Assembly: GCA_032250805.1 (NCBI GenBank)
Contig: JAVVEM010000009.1
Location: 1-64,000 of the forward strand
DNA: 64,000 nucleotides
Origin: B18-G4 sp032250805
GTDB lineage: Bacteria; Bacteroidota; Bacteroidia; Bacteroidales; B18-G4
Direction: 5' to 3'
Shown: positions 55,411 to 63,640 of the stretch, piece after piece
Numbering within the stretch: position 1 is the stretch's first letter
Layout of the letters: the number at the start of each line of letters is the position of its first letter
The notes under the pieces: model-generated
Databases searched by the model: none
Told to the model about the DNA's origin: nothing
The model's input: only the letters and a program-made list of their open reading frames with translations
Position numbers and translations under genes: made by a program

Positions 55411-56430
55411 ATGAGTTTTAATTATCCCAAAAAAGTAAGAATCGGAGATATCACCGTCAGGGACGGGTTTCAACACGAAGAGCAGTTTATTCCTACCGAA
55501 GCCAAGCTGTGGGTACTTGAGCAGCTTATCCTGGCAGGATTTAAGAATATCGAATCCACAAATTTCGGCAATCCTAAAGGGATGCCCCAGTTCGGGGATG
55601 CTGACGACCTGATGATGCAACTGCATAAAAGCAAAAAGGTAAAGGATAAGCTTGATGATGTAACTGTAACAGCTATAACAATTCGTGAGCGTTCGCTCGA
55701 TCGGGCCATACAGGCAAAAAAAGACGGATACGGTCCCGACCGGATACTGGTCATGGTTTCTACATCAGAATCGCACCAGAAAAAGAATTCAGGCTTGACG
55801 ATAGCGGAATATTTCAAAATGTGCGAGGAATATATCCCCAAATGCCATGATGCAGGCATTCTCGTAAATGGTACTGTAAGTACAATCTGGGGATGTCCGA
55901 TCGAGGGGCCTACAGAAATGTCGAAAGCCATTGAATTTACCAAACATTTCCTGGATATTGGTGCCGACGATATCGAACATGCCGATCATGATGGCTCTGC
56001 ATCTCCCGACAGGGTATATCAATATTTCAGTATGCTTCTTGAAGCCATTCCCAAACCGGAAAAGCATATCGCACATTTCCATACCACACGCGGATGGGGC
56101 CTTGCCAATGTCCTGGCTGCCCTTCAGGCCGGAATAACCAATTACGAATCAACCATGGGAGGCATCGGCGGACAACCCGCTAATTTTGTTAGCGGTGTAC
56201 CTGTAGCCGGAACCGGGCGCTATTATTATAAGGATCCAAATATCGTTGGCCTGGTATCAACTGAAGACATGGTGGTGATGATGGATGAAATGGGTATTGA
56301 CACAGGTCTTGATGTTGACAGGGTGCTTGAGATCGGCCGCATGGTTGAACGCATTTGTGGAAGACCACTGCGCTCAGAGTCGATCAAGAACGGTAGGATA
56401 CCAAAGGAATTAAGCGGCAGGAAAAGCTAG
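55411..56430 (+). CDS. HMG-CoA lyase-family protein lacking the catalytic Cys
   Basis: A 339-residue TIM-barrel protein of the HMGL-like family. It keeps the substrate and metal residues of the family: Arg-Asp in TVRDGFQHEE and the His pair in AHFHTTRGWG. At the position of the catalytic Cys (GLGGCP in true HMG-CoA lyases) it has Gln255 (GGIGGQPAN), and the conserved Asn of the SGN motif reads Leu (VGLVSTEDM). The TEDMV...MGIDTGLD tail is family-typical. It therefore probably catalyses a related retro-aldol or condensation on another substrate. The next gene, 128 bp downstream, is a lyase-like protein with the Cys intact. Confidence 0.75.
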   Translation: MSFNYPKKVRIGDITVRDGFQHEEQFIPTEAKLWVLEQLILAGFKNIESTNFGNPKGMPQFGDADDLMMQLHKSKKVKDKLDDVTVTAITIRERSLDRAIQAKKDGYGPDRILVMVSTSESHQKKNSGLTIAEYFKMCEEYIPKCHDAGILVNGTVSTIWGCPIEGPTEMSKAIEFTKHFLDIGADDIEHADHDGSASPDRVYQYFSMLLEAIPKPEKHIAHFHTTRGWGLANVLAALQAGITNYESTMGGIGGQPANFVSGVPVAGTGRYYYKDPNIVGLVSTEDMVVMMDEMGIDTGLDVDRVLEIGRMVERICGRPLRSESIKNGRIPKELSGRKS

Positions 56431-56557
56431 GGTGCTCCTGAATGGCAATGCAGGCAGGGAGCCGGTATTGAGTGATGGATATGAAAGGAATGGATGATGA
56501 CTGGTGAAGAAGACAGATAATTGATTTAGTGTGCACCAAAACCAACTTATTTACTAA

Positions 56558-57400
56558 ATGAGTATTCAGATCATAGAAAGTCCCCGGGACGGATTCCAGG
56601 GCATTGACATGTTTATACCCACAGCGGTAAAAACCGAATACATCAACCAACTATTCAGGGCTGGATTTGATTCAGTTGAAGTGGGCAGTTTTGTCTCGCC
56701 CAGGGCCATTCCGCAAATGAAAGATACCCCTGAGGTACTTGCAGGATTGGACCTCAGGGAAACGAATTCCAGGGTCATGGCACTGGTGGCCAATATGAAA
56801 GGTGGACTGGAGGCAGTACGTTTCAATATGATTGATCAGCTTTATTTTCCGTTTGCCCTGTCTGAAACCTTTTTGCAGAAGAATATCAATTCAAGTTTCG
56901 TTAAATCAAAACTGCTCATCAGGGATCTCAACCGACTCTGCAAGGAAAACAACAAGGAGCTCCTTGTTGTAATATCCATGGGGTTTGGCAACCCGTACGG
57001 CGACCCGTGGTCGATAGATATGCTAATGGATATTTCAGGTTATTTCCTTGAACAGGGGTTCAGGGTGCTTCCAATTGCCGACGGCCTGGGGCTTGCAGGC
57101 CCGGACCTCATCCATAAGGTTTATTCCAAACTTATTCCGGCATTCCCTGAAATGGAATTCGGCATTCACCTCCATACTCTGCCTTCAGAATTTTACGATA
57201 AGGTTGATGCTGCCTGGACGGCAGGCGTGAAGCGTTTCGACACCGTGCTCGGGGGCATTGGCGGCTGTCCTATGACCGATCATGAGTTGATGGGAAACCT
57301 TAACACCCTCTCGCTGGTCGAGTACTGCGAAATGAATGGTATTGACCATGGCCTGAATACCCGGCTATTGAAAGACCTGGCGGCAAGATACAGTTTCTAG
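56558..57400 (+). CDS. Hydroxymethylglutaryl-CoA lyase
   Basis: A 280-residue lyase that splits HMG-CoA into acetyl-CoA and acetoacetate, the last carbon-skeleton step of leucine degradation. The substrate-binding ESPRDGFQG, the family stretch EVGSFVSPRAIPQMKDT, the metal-binding His pair in GIHLHTLPS, the catalytic Cys237 in GGIGGCPM and the Asn of MGNLNT are all present. It is slightly shorter than typical (about 300). The acetoacetate product would go to the synthetase at 39.3 kb. Its stop codon TAG (57398-57400) overlaps the stop codon of the convergent hydrolase gene (57397-57399) in a single CTAG. Confidence 0.9.
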   Translation: MSIQIIESPRDGFQGIDMFIPTAVKTEYINQLFRAGFDSVEVGSFVSPRAIPQMKDTPEVLAGLDLRETNSRVMALVANMKGGLEAVRFNMIDQLYFPFALSETFLQKNINSSFVKSKLLIRDLNRLCKENNKELLVVISMGFGNPYGDPWSIDMLMDISGYFLEQGFRVLPIADGLGLAGPDLIHKVYSKLIPAFPEMEFGIHLHTLPSEFYDKVDAAWTAGVKRFDTVLGGIGGCPMTDHELMGNLNTLSLVEYCEMNGIDHGLNTRLLKDLAARYSF

Positions 57401-58236
57401 ATCTCTGCCAGGCTGAATGTTTCTTTTACCCTCACCCCTTTCGGAGTATCCTGTATGGTACAGCATTCATTATACAGGTCGTGCTCAAAAAACAGCACAT
57501 AGTCGCCGGGAAGGGCTTCTGCATAAAAACGCTCCTTATCCTCCAGGGTTACCAGTGGTTTGGTATCGTAGGCCATTATCCAGGGCATCGGTATATGTGT
57601 TGTTGCCGGCAGGAGATCAGCCATGAAGGCAAGGGTTCGTCCATTATAATTGATCAGTGGGATGATCTGCCCTTCGGTATGTCCGTTATAGAGTCTTATG
57701 CTGATATTCGGCAGGATCTCACCTTCTTCTTCAATGAGTCGCAGCCGGCCACTTTCTTCTATAGGAAAAATATTTTCTTTCAGAAATGAAGCACTTTCAC
57801 GATGGTTAGGATTTGTAGCCCAATCATACTGTGGTTTGCTCACGTAATAGGTGGCATTTGGAAAAGCAAGCTCATATGCTGTTTGGTCGTCGTTGTATTT
57901 TATGCTTCCCCCGCAATGATCAAAATGAAGATGTGTCAGGATCATATCCGTAATATCCTCCGGTTTGAAACCATAACCGGCCAGTGACGATTCAAGTGAG
58001 GCATCACCATTTAGGTGGTAGTGCTTTAAAAAGCTCTGATCCTGTTTGTCGCCAATCCCGTTGTCGATCAGCACCAGGCGCTCGCCATCTTCCACCAAAA
58101 GGCATCTCATCGCCCAGTTGCAAAGGTTGTTTTCATCAGCAGGATATTGTTTTTGCCAAAGGAGTTTGGGTACAACGCCGAACATAGCGCCACCATCTAA
58201 TTTCAGATTTCCTGTTTTTATGGGATATAACTTCAT
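57397..58236 (-). CDS. Metallo-beta-lactamase-fold hydrolase
   Basis: A 279-residue soluble hydrolase of the quorum-quenching lactonase-like branch by general layout. The zinc motif is ILTHLHFDHCGG, the later His is in YNGHTEGQ, the bridging Asp is in AFMADLLP and the last His is in FFEHDLYNE. I chose the Met of MKLYPIKTG as start; the frame is open 11 residues upstream but that extension is Cys/Ser-rich and unlike the family. No signal peptide. The substrate is unknown and lactonase activity is only a possibility. It shares a CTAG stop with the convergent HMG-CoA lyase and lies 75 bp downstream of the ROK kinase gene. Confidence 0.8.
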   Translation of the reverse strand: MKLYPIKTGNLKLDGGAMFGVVPKLLWQKQYPADENNLCNWAMRCLLVEDGERLVLIDNGIGDKQDQSFLKHYHLNGDASLESSLAGYGFKPEDITDMILTHLHFDHCGGSIKYNDDQTAYELAFPNATYYVSKPQYDWATNPNHRESASFLKENIFPIEESGRLRLIEEEGEILPNISIRLYNGHTEGQIIPLINYNGRTLAFMADLLPATTHIPMPWIMAYDTKPLVTLEDKERFYAEALPGDYVLFFEHDLYNECCTIQDTPKGVRVKETFSLAEI

Positions 58237-58311
58237 TTGTCGGGATTTGTATGATGCACATGCTTTCAACAGCCAGGTGCACCGGAATTCGTTTAACTAA
58301 CAAATTTTCTC

Positions 58312-59412
58312 TCAGGAAAGTTCATTCAATGCATAGGTATATGCCCCAATAGCAACGGCGTGTGAGGTTCCCAGGCGGGAAAGACCTACACCGATCTTTT
58401 TTACCGGATCATAGCCAACCTCACGATCACTGAAAGGCACACTAACCCTGGTGGATGTATTTTTACCAAAACCGGCAAATCCTTTTTCATCTTCCAGGTT
58501 AAATGCCTCAATCTCGAGCCGGCTTAACTTATCGCCGTTAAGCCCGGTAAATGCAGTGTTCATCTCTTCAACAAGCTTCGGCATGAATACTGCTGCAGCT
58601 CCCGACAGTCCTCCCCCGATCACAATCAGGCTATCGGTAAGTGTAACTGCATTGGCAAGTGTATCGCCGGCCACCTCCGCCAGCTCGTCGAAGGCAGTTT
58701 TTGCCGCATGAATATTGCCCTTGGTATGCCCGGTGGCAATTTTATAGATCTCATCAGGTTCAGGTATTTTCGCTGCATGAATATTTGCTTCCCTGGCATA
58801 TACCCTTTTTATTGCGCGAATGGTTACACTGTCCTCGGCACTTGTTTCAGGATATAACTTATTCCGCATCCTGTTGATCTCAAAGCCTGCAGAGTTATCC
58901 CCCCTGAAGAGTTCTCCATTCAAAACCATTCCACCGCCAAAACCTGTTCCAAAGGTTACACCAAGAAGGTTATGGTACCTTTTGGGATTTCCTGATAATT
59001 GAAGTTTTGCATTCACTTCGGGCAGCAAGCCGGCCAGGGCTTCACCATAAGTAAAAAGGTCGCCATCATTATTGATGTATACAGGAATACCAAAATGATC
59101 TTCAAGCATGGATTTTAGCGGTACACCCCCGCGAAAAAGCGGCATGTTTTCGAGATCTCCGATAATTCCATTTTCATAGTCGGCTGGCCCCGGAAAACAA
59201 AAGCTAATAGCCGCAGCTTTTCCGCCCGCCTTATCCAATACTTCTTCAAACCCCTGAACAATCCTTTGAAGGATATCTTCCAACTTGTCAGCAGCAGCGG
59301 GATACCTGATCCCTTCGGTGATCAATTCGCCACCCTTGATGGCAAAGAAATCGAGATTTGTGCCACCTGCATCCAGTCCGAGTACAATGCGTGAATCATT
59401 TTTATAATCCAT
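58312..59412 (-). CDS. ROK family sugar kinase without the zinc motif
   Basis: A 366-residue protein of the ROK family (glucokinase, N-acetylhexosamine kinase and relatives). The phosphate-binding GLDAGGTNLDFFAI, the catalytic Asp region INNDGDLFTYGEALAG and the ATP-contact GVTFGTGFGGGMVLNGELFRG are clear. The zinc site typical of ROK kinases (E-x-G-H with a downstream CxCGxxGCxE) is missing: the equivalent stretch reads SAGFEINRMRNK without cysteines. So it could be a zinc-independent kinase or a changed specificity. There is no N-terminal helix-turn-helix, so it is not a ROK repressor. The last part (DREVGYDPVKKIGVG) is longer than usual. The sugar cannot be assigned. Confidence 0.8.
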   Translation of the reverse strand: MDYKNDSRIVLGLDAGGTNLDFFAIKGGELITEGIRYPAAADKLEDILQRIVQGFEEVLDKAGGKAAAISFCFPGPADYENGIIGDLENMPLFRGGVPLKSMLEDHFGIPVYINNDGDLFTYGEALAGLLPEVNAKLQLSGNPKRYHNLLGVTFGTGFGGGMVLNGELFRGDNSAGFEINRMRNKLYPETSAEDSVTIRAIKRVYAREANIHAAKIPEPDEIYKIATGHTKGNIHAAKTAFDELAEVAGDTLANAVTLTDSLIVIGGGLSGAAAVFMPKLVEEMNTAFTGLNGDKLSRLEIEAFNLEDEKGFAGFGKNTSTRVSVPFSDREVGYDPVKKIGVGLSRLGTSHAVAIGAYTYALNELS

Positions 59413-59538
59413 TATTCAGATTTTTTTGCAAGATAATAAGAATAAAGAATATTGAAATTGCTTGATGGTTTTGTTGCCAATTCTATTTTTTATCACTGCC
59501 GGCTGGTTATAGTCATTTCGATATTGCACTTAGGTCAT

Positions 59539-62500
59539 TTAGAAGTCGAGTGAAAGGGAGAAATAAAATACCGGTTTATACACCCGTCCATCTTCCACAC
59601 CCCAGGCAATATCGCCACGCATGAAGTATCCGAGGATATGACTTCGCAGGCCAAAGCCAAAACCGCCAACAACCGGATCGCGTTGCTCTTCAACCCTGAT
59701 ATAAAGCGATCCGCTTTCGATATAACTTGTATACAGCGAATTTTCTTCCGAATATGGATCCCAGCTTGTCCAGGCGGTACCTACATCAACAAAACTAACT
59801 ACCTGAAAATTATTCAGAAAATCAGATTTTACCGGCCGGTTATAAAAATACCTGAACACCGGCAAACGCAATTCTGAATTGATCAATGCAAAGTTGTTTC
59901 CGTTTCTGATGTTTTGTTTAAACCCTCTCATGTTCGTGGCCAGGGTTTGAAAGGCCCAATTCATCGAATAATCGATTGGGGTTTCGTTATTGAACTTTGG
60001 TGCAAGCCAGTTATCTACGCCCCCCATGTAATAGATCAGCCTGTTGTGACCCAGTGATGTTGAGGCCGCAAAGCGGTTGGCCCAGATAAAGGTTCTGTGG
60101 ATCCTCAGGTAATGGCGAAAATCAGCCCCCAAAACGATCAACTGCTGGTTGCCCTTTTCAATCTGCTGATAATACTCAGCGAATATCTTGTACCTTGCTC
60201 CTTCGTAAAGGTTAAGCCCCAGGTTACGCGTATTGTCATAGATCAATTCCCCTTTCAGTCCGCCCCAGTTTTTATGGGTGGTTTGCCTGGCAAGGCTTAC
60301 CTGATCGGTCGAAAGGTATACAGTGGCATCATTACGGTAGGAGGCTGTCCCGCGCACAGCAAGTACCGGACTGAAAGGCCATTTAAGTATATAATATGCC
60401 TCATGTGAGTGATTGCGGATAATATCAAAACCAACTACATTTTCGACCGAAACCCTGTGCAGGACGATCTCTTTGTCGAGACGATTTTTCAGGTTGCTAA
60501 AACTAAAAAGGTACTCATTATTGACAAGATTGATATTCAGCCTTACACCTCCCACAAGACGATAATTTTCGAGTAGATCAGTCATTCCTACCATAAAGAG
60601 TGCATTGAAGCCAGGATTAAGAAACACCGGCGACCCGCCTCCTGCAAAAGGCTGATAGGTCATATTGATAAAATTAAAATCGACCTGCGTAACAAACTCA
60701 TTTATTGAATATTCAACCCTGTAATTTAATTTTTTTGGTACAACAAATTTTCTGGTGCTGTCTTTATCCAGCACCCAGGCCGACCTGGCATTTCCGCCAA
60801 CATTATAGGTAGCCTGCCGTTCGAACACATAATTATCGATATCGATTTTTTGTGCCTCCTCAAAAATGGTGTCGCCTTCATAGACATTAAAAAAGCGTTG
60901 TTTTTGGGGTTTTGGGGGCATCACTGGCCGGATCACCGGCAACGCCCTGCCCGTATCGCTTTTACTTGTTTTTAAGCGTTCCATATAGGCGGTGTTTATC
61001 AGGTCCTCGCCAACCATCGCATCCCCTGGCAATAATTCTTCGGTAAAAATTTTAAAGCTGTGATCATCGTATACTACTTCGGCAATTTGTCCGCCACCGG
61101 CATTTACATCATGGAAAAGAATATTCCGGCTGTAATTTGTTGCCGGCACTGATTGTGTAAAGAATCGATAGTGTATACTTGTATCAACAGCAATGATCGC
61201 ACTGTCGAAGCGGGCCACATAGCGGTTATATATCCCATTTTCATCACTCAGGTAGGCAAAGTAACCATCGCCGTATTCAATGGGGTAGCGTTCATTGGCA
61301 AAGCGCGTATTGGTAATCCTTCGGAGTATATTGCTTTTGGTTTTGTAATTATAGGCAAACAAATCATAATTGAGCGGGATCATATCCGGATAAGGTGCCA
61401 GGGGTTGAGGCAAAGTATCGGAAATACGGTCAGAGCTGAATACGAGCATGCGGCCCCCGTCGACGAAGCGTGGATGAATGTCGTCGTAGATATCATTTGT
61501 GATCTGTTCGTACGAGCCTGAGGAGATGTTGAAAAGGAAAATATCCGACTGTCCTTTCACTACTGCCGACATCAGAAGTTTTCTTGTATCGGGGGCATAG
61601 GAAAATTCCAGAACCTTTTCAAAATTATATAAAATGATCCTGTTCAGTTCTTTATTCTCAAGCGAATAAAAATACAGGTATATCTCACCTTTTCGCTCCA
61701 CAATGAAAGCCAGTATATCTCCTGCCGGGTTCCAGTCGAGCAATGGATAGCTAAAATCAGTTTTTTCATCCAGCCGGTATCCGCCGCGGTAAATACATTT
61801 CTTCTTTCCTGTTGGCAGGTTCTGCACATACAGCTTATACCGTCCCATATTGTTGGTCACATAAGCGATCTCTTTTCCGCCGGGCGACAGCACAGGCCTC
61901 ATGTAAACCAGGTGGTCCTTATTTTTTTTCTGAATACTTTTTCCGGGAAGATACCTCCCGGTTTCATCGGCACTGTATTTTTCGAGGTAGTACTTTTTCC
62001 ATTCGGCGATCAGATCTTTAAACGACAATCCGATAACGTACAGGAAGCCATTTTCAACACTGCGTGTAACCTTCGTCATATGTACAATATTGGGTACCGC
62101 TGAGCTTCCGTAATTATCGGCAACATATTTCCACAGCGAGTGCCCGGCATCGACTGCATCAGCACCATCAAGGTGATTGAACTTGTCGTAGCGGCCACTC
62201 AGGATCCCATCGCGCACTCTGTTGTCGATATCGGTATTCCATCCTTCCGATAACCAGGAAATTAAACCGTCCTCAAACCAGGCGGGTAAGGTGTATAAGG
62301 TATTGTTCTTGATTTGTGAGCCCAGCCTCTGGCCAAACATCATTTGCTTGAAGATAATGGAAGAAATCCCGGCCCTGAGCTGTTGTTCGAAATTGGTATG
62401 GGAGCCATCAAAATACAGAAACACCTTTTTTCCGATAATATGGGTAACACCTCCCGTATTATATTGCTGTTCCTGCATCAGGCCGATATTGCTCTGTTTC

Positions 62501-62820
62501 AGGTCGGAAAGGTTATTAAAGATAATAAACTGGATTTTTTCATCAAGTGAGGATTCGAGTTTTAATTGAATTTCCTCGATGTGCGATTGTGCATAGCGTG
62601 CAGTATATTGTGCAAGCTCCTGTCCGTTACGGTAAAAATAGGTGTCGAACTGATCAAAGCTGTAATAGGTCCATAAGAAATCTTTATACTGCACCCTGTT
62701 TTTGCCAAATTTAAGCTGAGATCCGTTATAAAACTGGGCATTCAACTTATCCGCAAACAGCCCGAACATCAGCATGAGGATACTGAGTGCCAATGGTTGT
62801 ATGGAATGTTTTCTCTTCAC
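59539..62820 (-). CDS. Large exported protein: peptidase-like N-domain, beta-propeller, Omp85-like barrel
   Basis: A 1093-residue outer-membrane protein. A signal peptide (ending near ADKLNA) is followed by a region (about 30-290) resembling a gluzincin (peptidase MA) domain: LPAWFEDGLISWLS is typical, but the expected HExxH is not present (AGISSIIFKQMM instead). Residues about 300-640 contain TolB-like propeller repeats (PVLSPGGKEIAYVTNN, LLDWNPAGDILAFIV, FSYAPDTRKLLMSAV, HPRFVDGGRMLVFSSD). Residues about 700-1093 are rich in alternating strands with MRGF, like the VRGF motif of Omp85 barrels, and end in a terminal strand (FSLSLDF). Role unknown, possibly a surface transporter or assembly factor. 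The last Phe is typical of outer-membrane barrels. A palindrome-rich region lies upstream. Confidence 0.7.
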   Translation of the reverse strand: MKRKHSIQPLALSILMLMFGLFADKLNAQFYNGSQLKFGKNRVQYKDFLWTYYSFDQFDTYFYRNGQELAQYTARYAQSHIEEIQLKLESSLDEKIQFIIFNNLSDLKQSNIGLMQEQQYNTGGVTHIIGKKVFLYFDGSHTNFEQQLRAGISSIIFKQMMFGQRLGSQIKNNTLYTLPAWFEDGLISWLSEGWNTDIDNRVRDGILSGRYDKFNHLDGADAVDAGHSLWKYVADNYGSSAVPNIVHMTKVTRSVENGFLYVIGLSFKDLIAEWKKYYLEKYSADETGRYLPGKSIQKKNKDHLVYMRPVLSPGGKEIAYVTNNMGRYKLYVQNLPTGKKKCIYRGGYRLDEKTDFSYPLLDWNPAGDILAFIVERKGEIYLYFYSLENKELNRIILYNFEKVLEFSYAPDTRKLLMSAVVKGQSDIFLFNISSGSYEQITNDIYDDIHPRFVDGGRMLVFSSDRISDTLPQPLAPYPDMIPLNYDLFAYNYKTKSNILRRITNTRFANERYPIEYGDGYFAYLSDENGIYNRYVARFDSAIIAVDTSIHYRFFTQSVPATNYSRNILFHDVNAGGGQIAEVVYDDHSFKIFTEELLPGDAMVGEDLINTAYMERLKTSKSDTGRALPVIRPVMPPKPQKQRFFNVYEGDTIFEEAQKIDIDNYVFERQATYNVGGNARSAWVLDKDSTRKFVVPKKLNYRVEYSINEFVTQVDFNFINMTYQPFAGGGSPVFLNPGFNALFMVGMTDLLENYRLVGGVRLNINLVNNEYLFSFSNLKNRLDKEIVLHRVSVENVVGFDIIRNHSHEAYYILKWPFSPVLAVRGTASYRNDATVYLSTDQVSLARQTTHKNWGGLKGELIYDNTRNLGLNLYEGARYKIFAEYYQQIEKGNQQLIVLGADFRHYLRIHRTFIWANRFAASTSLGHNRLIYYMGGVDNWLAPKFNNETPIDYSMNWAFQTLATNMRGFKQNIRNGNNFALINSELRLPVFRYFYNRPVKSDFLNNFQVVSFVDVGTAWTSWDPYSEENSLYTSYIESGSLYIRVEEQRDPVVGGFGFGLRSHILGYFMRGDIAWGVEDGRVYKPVFYFSLSLDF

Positions 62821-62844
62821 TAAAACACAGTCGGTGTATTGATT

Positions 62845-62882
62845 GCACGTGCTAATTTAGATAAATTTCCGCGACCACGTGC
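62845..62882. promoter_or_regulatory. Pair of CACGTG palindromes, 30 bp apart
   Basis: GCACGTGC (62845-62852) is a perfect palindrome and CCACGTGC (62875-62882) repeats its core; the centres are exactly 30 bp apart, about three helical turns. They lie 25-62 bp upstream of the large barrel-protein ATG, a typical operator position for that gene. Confidence 0.4.
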
Positions 62883-62897
62883 CCCGCTCAACATGAA

Positions 62898-62938
62898 ATC
62901 AATAATTGATATCTTTGATGCCTGAAAACAATTATTGA
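62898..62938. promoter_or_regulatory. Inverted operator-like pair around a -7 element (TATCTTTG)
   Basis: TCAATAATTG (62899-62908) is exactly inverted as CAATTATTGA (62929-62938), centres 30 bp apart. Each half is itself nearly palindromic (CAAT-N-ATTG). Between them lies TATCTTTG (62910-62917), a full TAnnTTTG -7 box for the plus-strand hydrolase gene, whose start would be near 62923. The layout suggests a repressor or dimeric activator over the promoter. Confidence 0.5.
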
Positions 62939-62994
62939 TAATAACGCTTAACGGGATGTTTTATTGACTTTGACAAAAACGAAAATCACAGGAT

Positions 62995-63633
62995 ATGACA
63001 CAGCTAAAAAAGTTTATTTTTAATCCTTTCCAGGTAAACACCTATGTTTTATATGATGCGACGAAGGAATGTGTGATCATCGATCCGGGCTGTTCTGATG
63101 GAAAGGAATGTAATCAGCTCATTGCTTTTCTGGAAGATGAAGAGCTTATGCCTATGCATATGTTGCTCACACATACCCATATCGACCATGTTGTAGGATG
63201 TAATATGCTGGAGGAGAGGCTGGGACTCGAACCCAAAGCCCACAAAGCCGGGCTTCCATTTCTCGATCATTCCACAAGCACTGCCTCTACTTATGGGCTT
63301 AAGCTTGACAGGAATCCTGAAGTAAAGCAATTTATTGATGAAGGCGACAACATCACATTTGGTAAAAGTTCGCTGGAAGTGTTATATACCCCGGGTCATG
63401 CCAGCGGAAGCGTATGTTTTTATAGTAAGGAAGATAAATTCGTTATTGCCGGGGATGTTTTATTCCAGATGAGCATTGGCCGTACTGATTTCCCCACAGG
63501 AGATTACGATTTGCTGAAGAAGAGTATTTTTGAAAAACTTTTTGTACTGCCCGACGATACAATTGTTTACAGTGGTCACGGTCCCGAAACAAGTATAGGA
63601 TTCGAAAAAGCCAACAATCCTTTTCTTGGGTAG
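62995..63633 (+). CDS. Metallo-beta-lactamase-fold hydrolase (glyoxalase II-like)
   Basis: A 212-residue cytoplasmic hydrolase. Zinc ligands are visible in LLTHTHIDHVVGCNML, the His of YTPGHASGSVCFYS, the Asp of FVIAGDVLF and the final His of VYSGHGPETSIG. The order and length match the short glyoxalase II-like family that hydrolyses thioesters, though the substrate (often S-lactoylglutathione or a bacillithiol equivalent) cannot be read off. It begins MTQLKKFIFNPFQVNTYVLY, the usual family start. It stands downstream of a promoter region with operator-like palindromes and is convergent with the GT9 gene whose stop lies 8 bp away. Confidence 0.88.
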   Translation: MTQLKKFIFNPFQVNTYVLYDATKECVIIDPGCSDGKECNQLIAFLEDEELMPMHMLLTHTHIDHVVGCNMLEERLGLEPKAHKAGLPFLDHSTSTASTYGLKLDRNPEVKQFIDEGDNITFGKSSLEVLYTPGHASGSVCFYSKEDKFVIAGDVLFQMSIGRTDFPTGDYDLLKKSIFEKLFVLPDDTIVYSGHGPETSIGFEKANNPFLG

Positions 63634-63640
63634 GTTCGTA

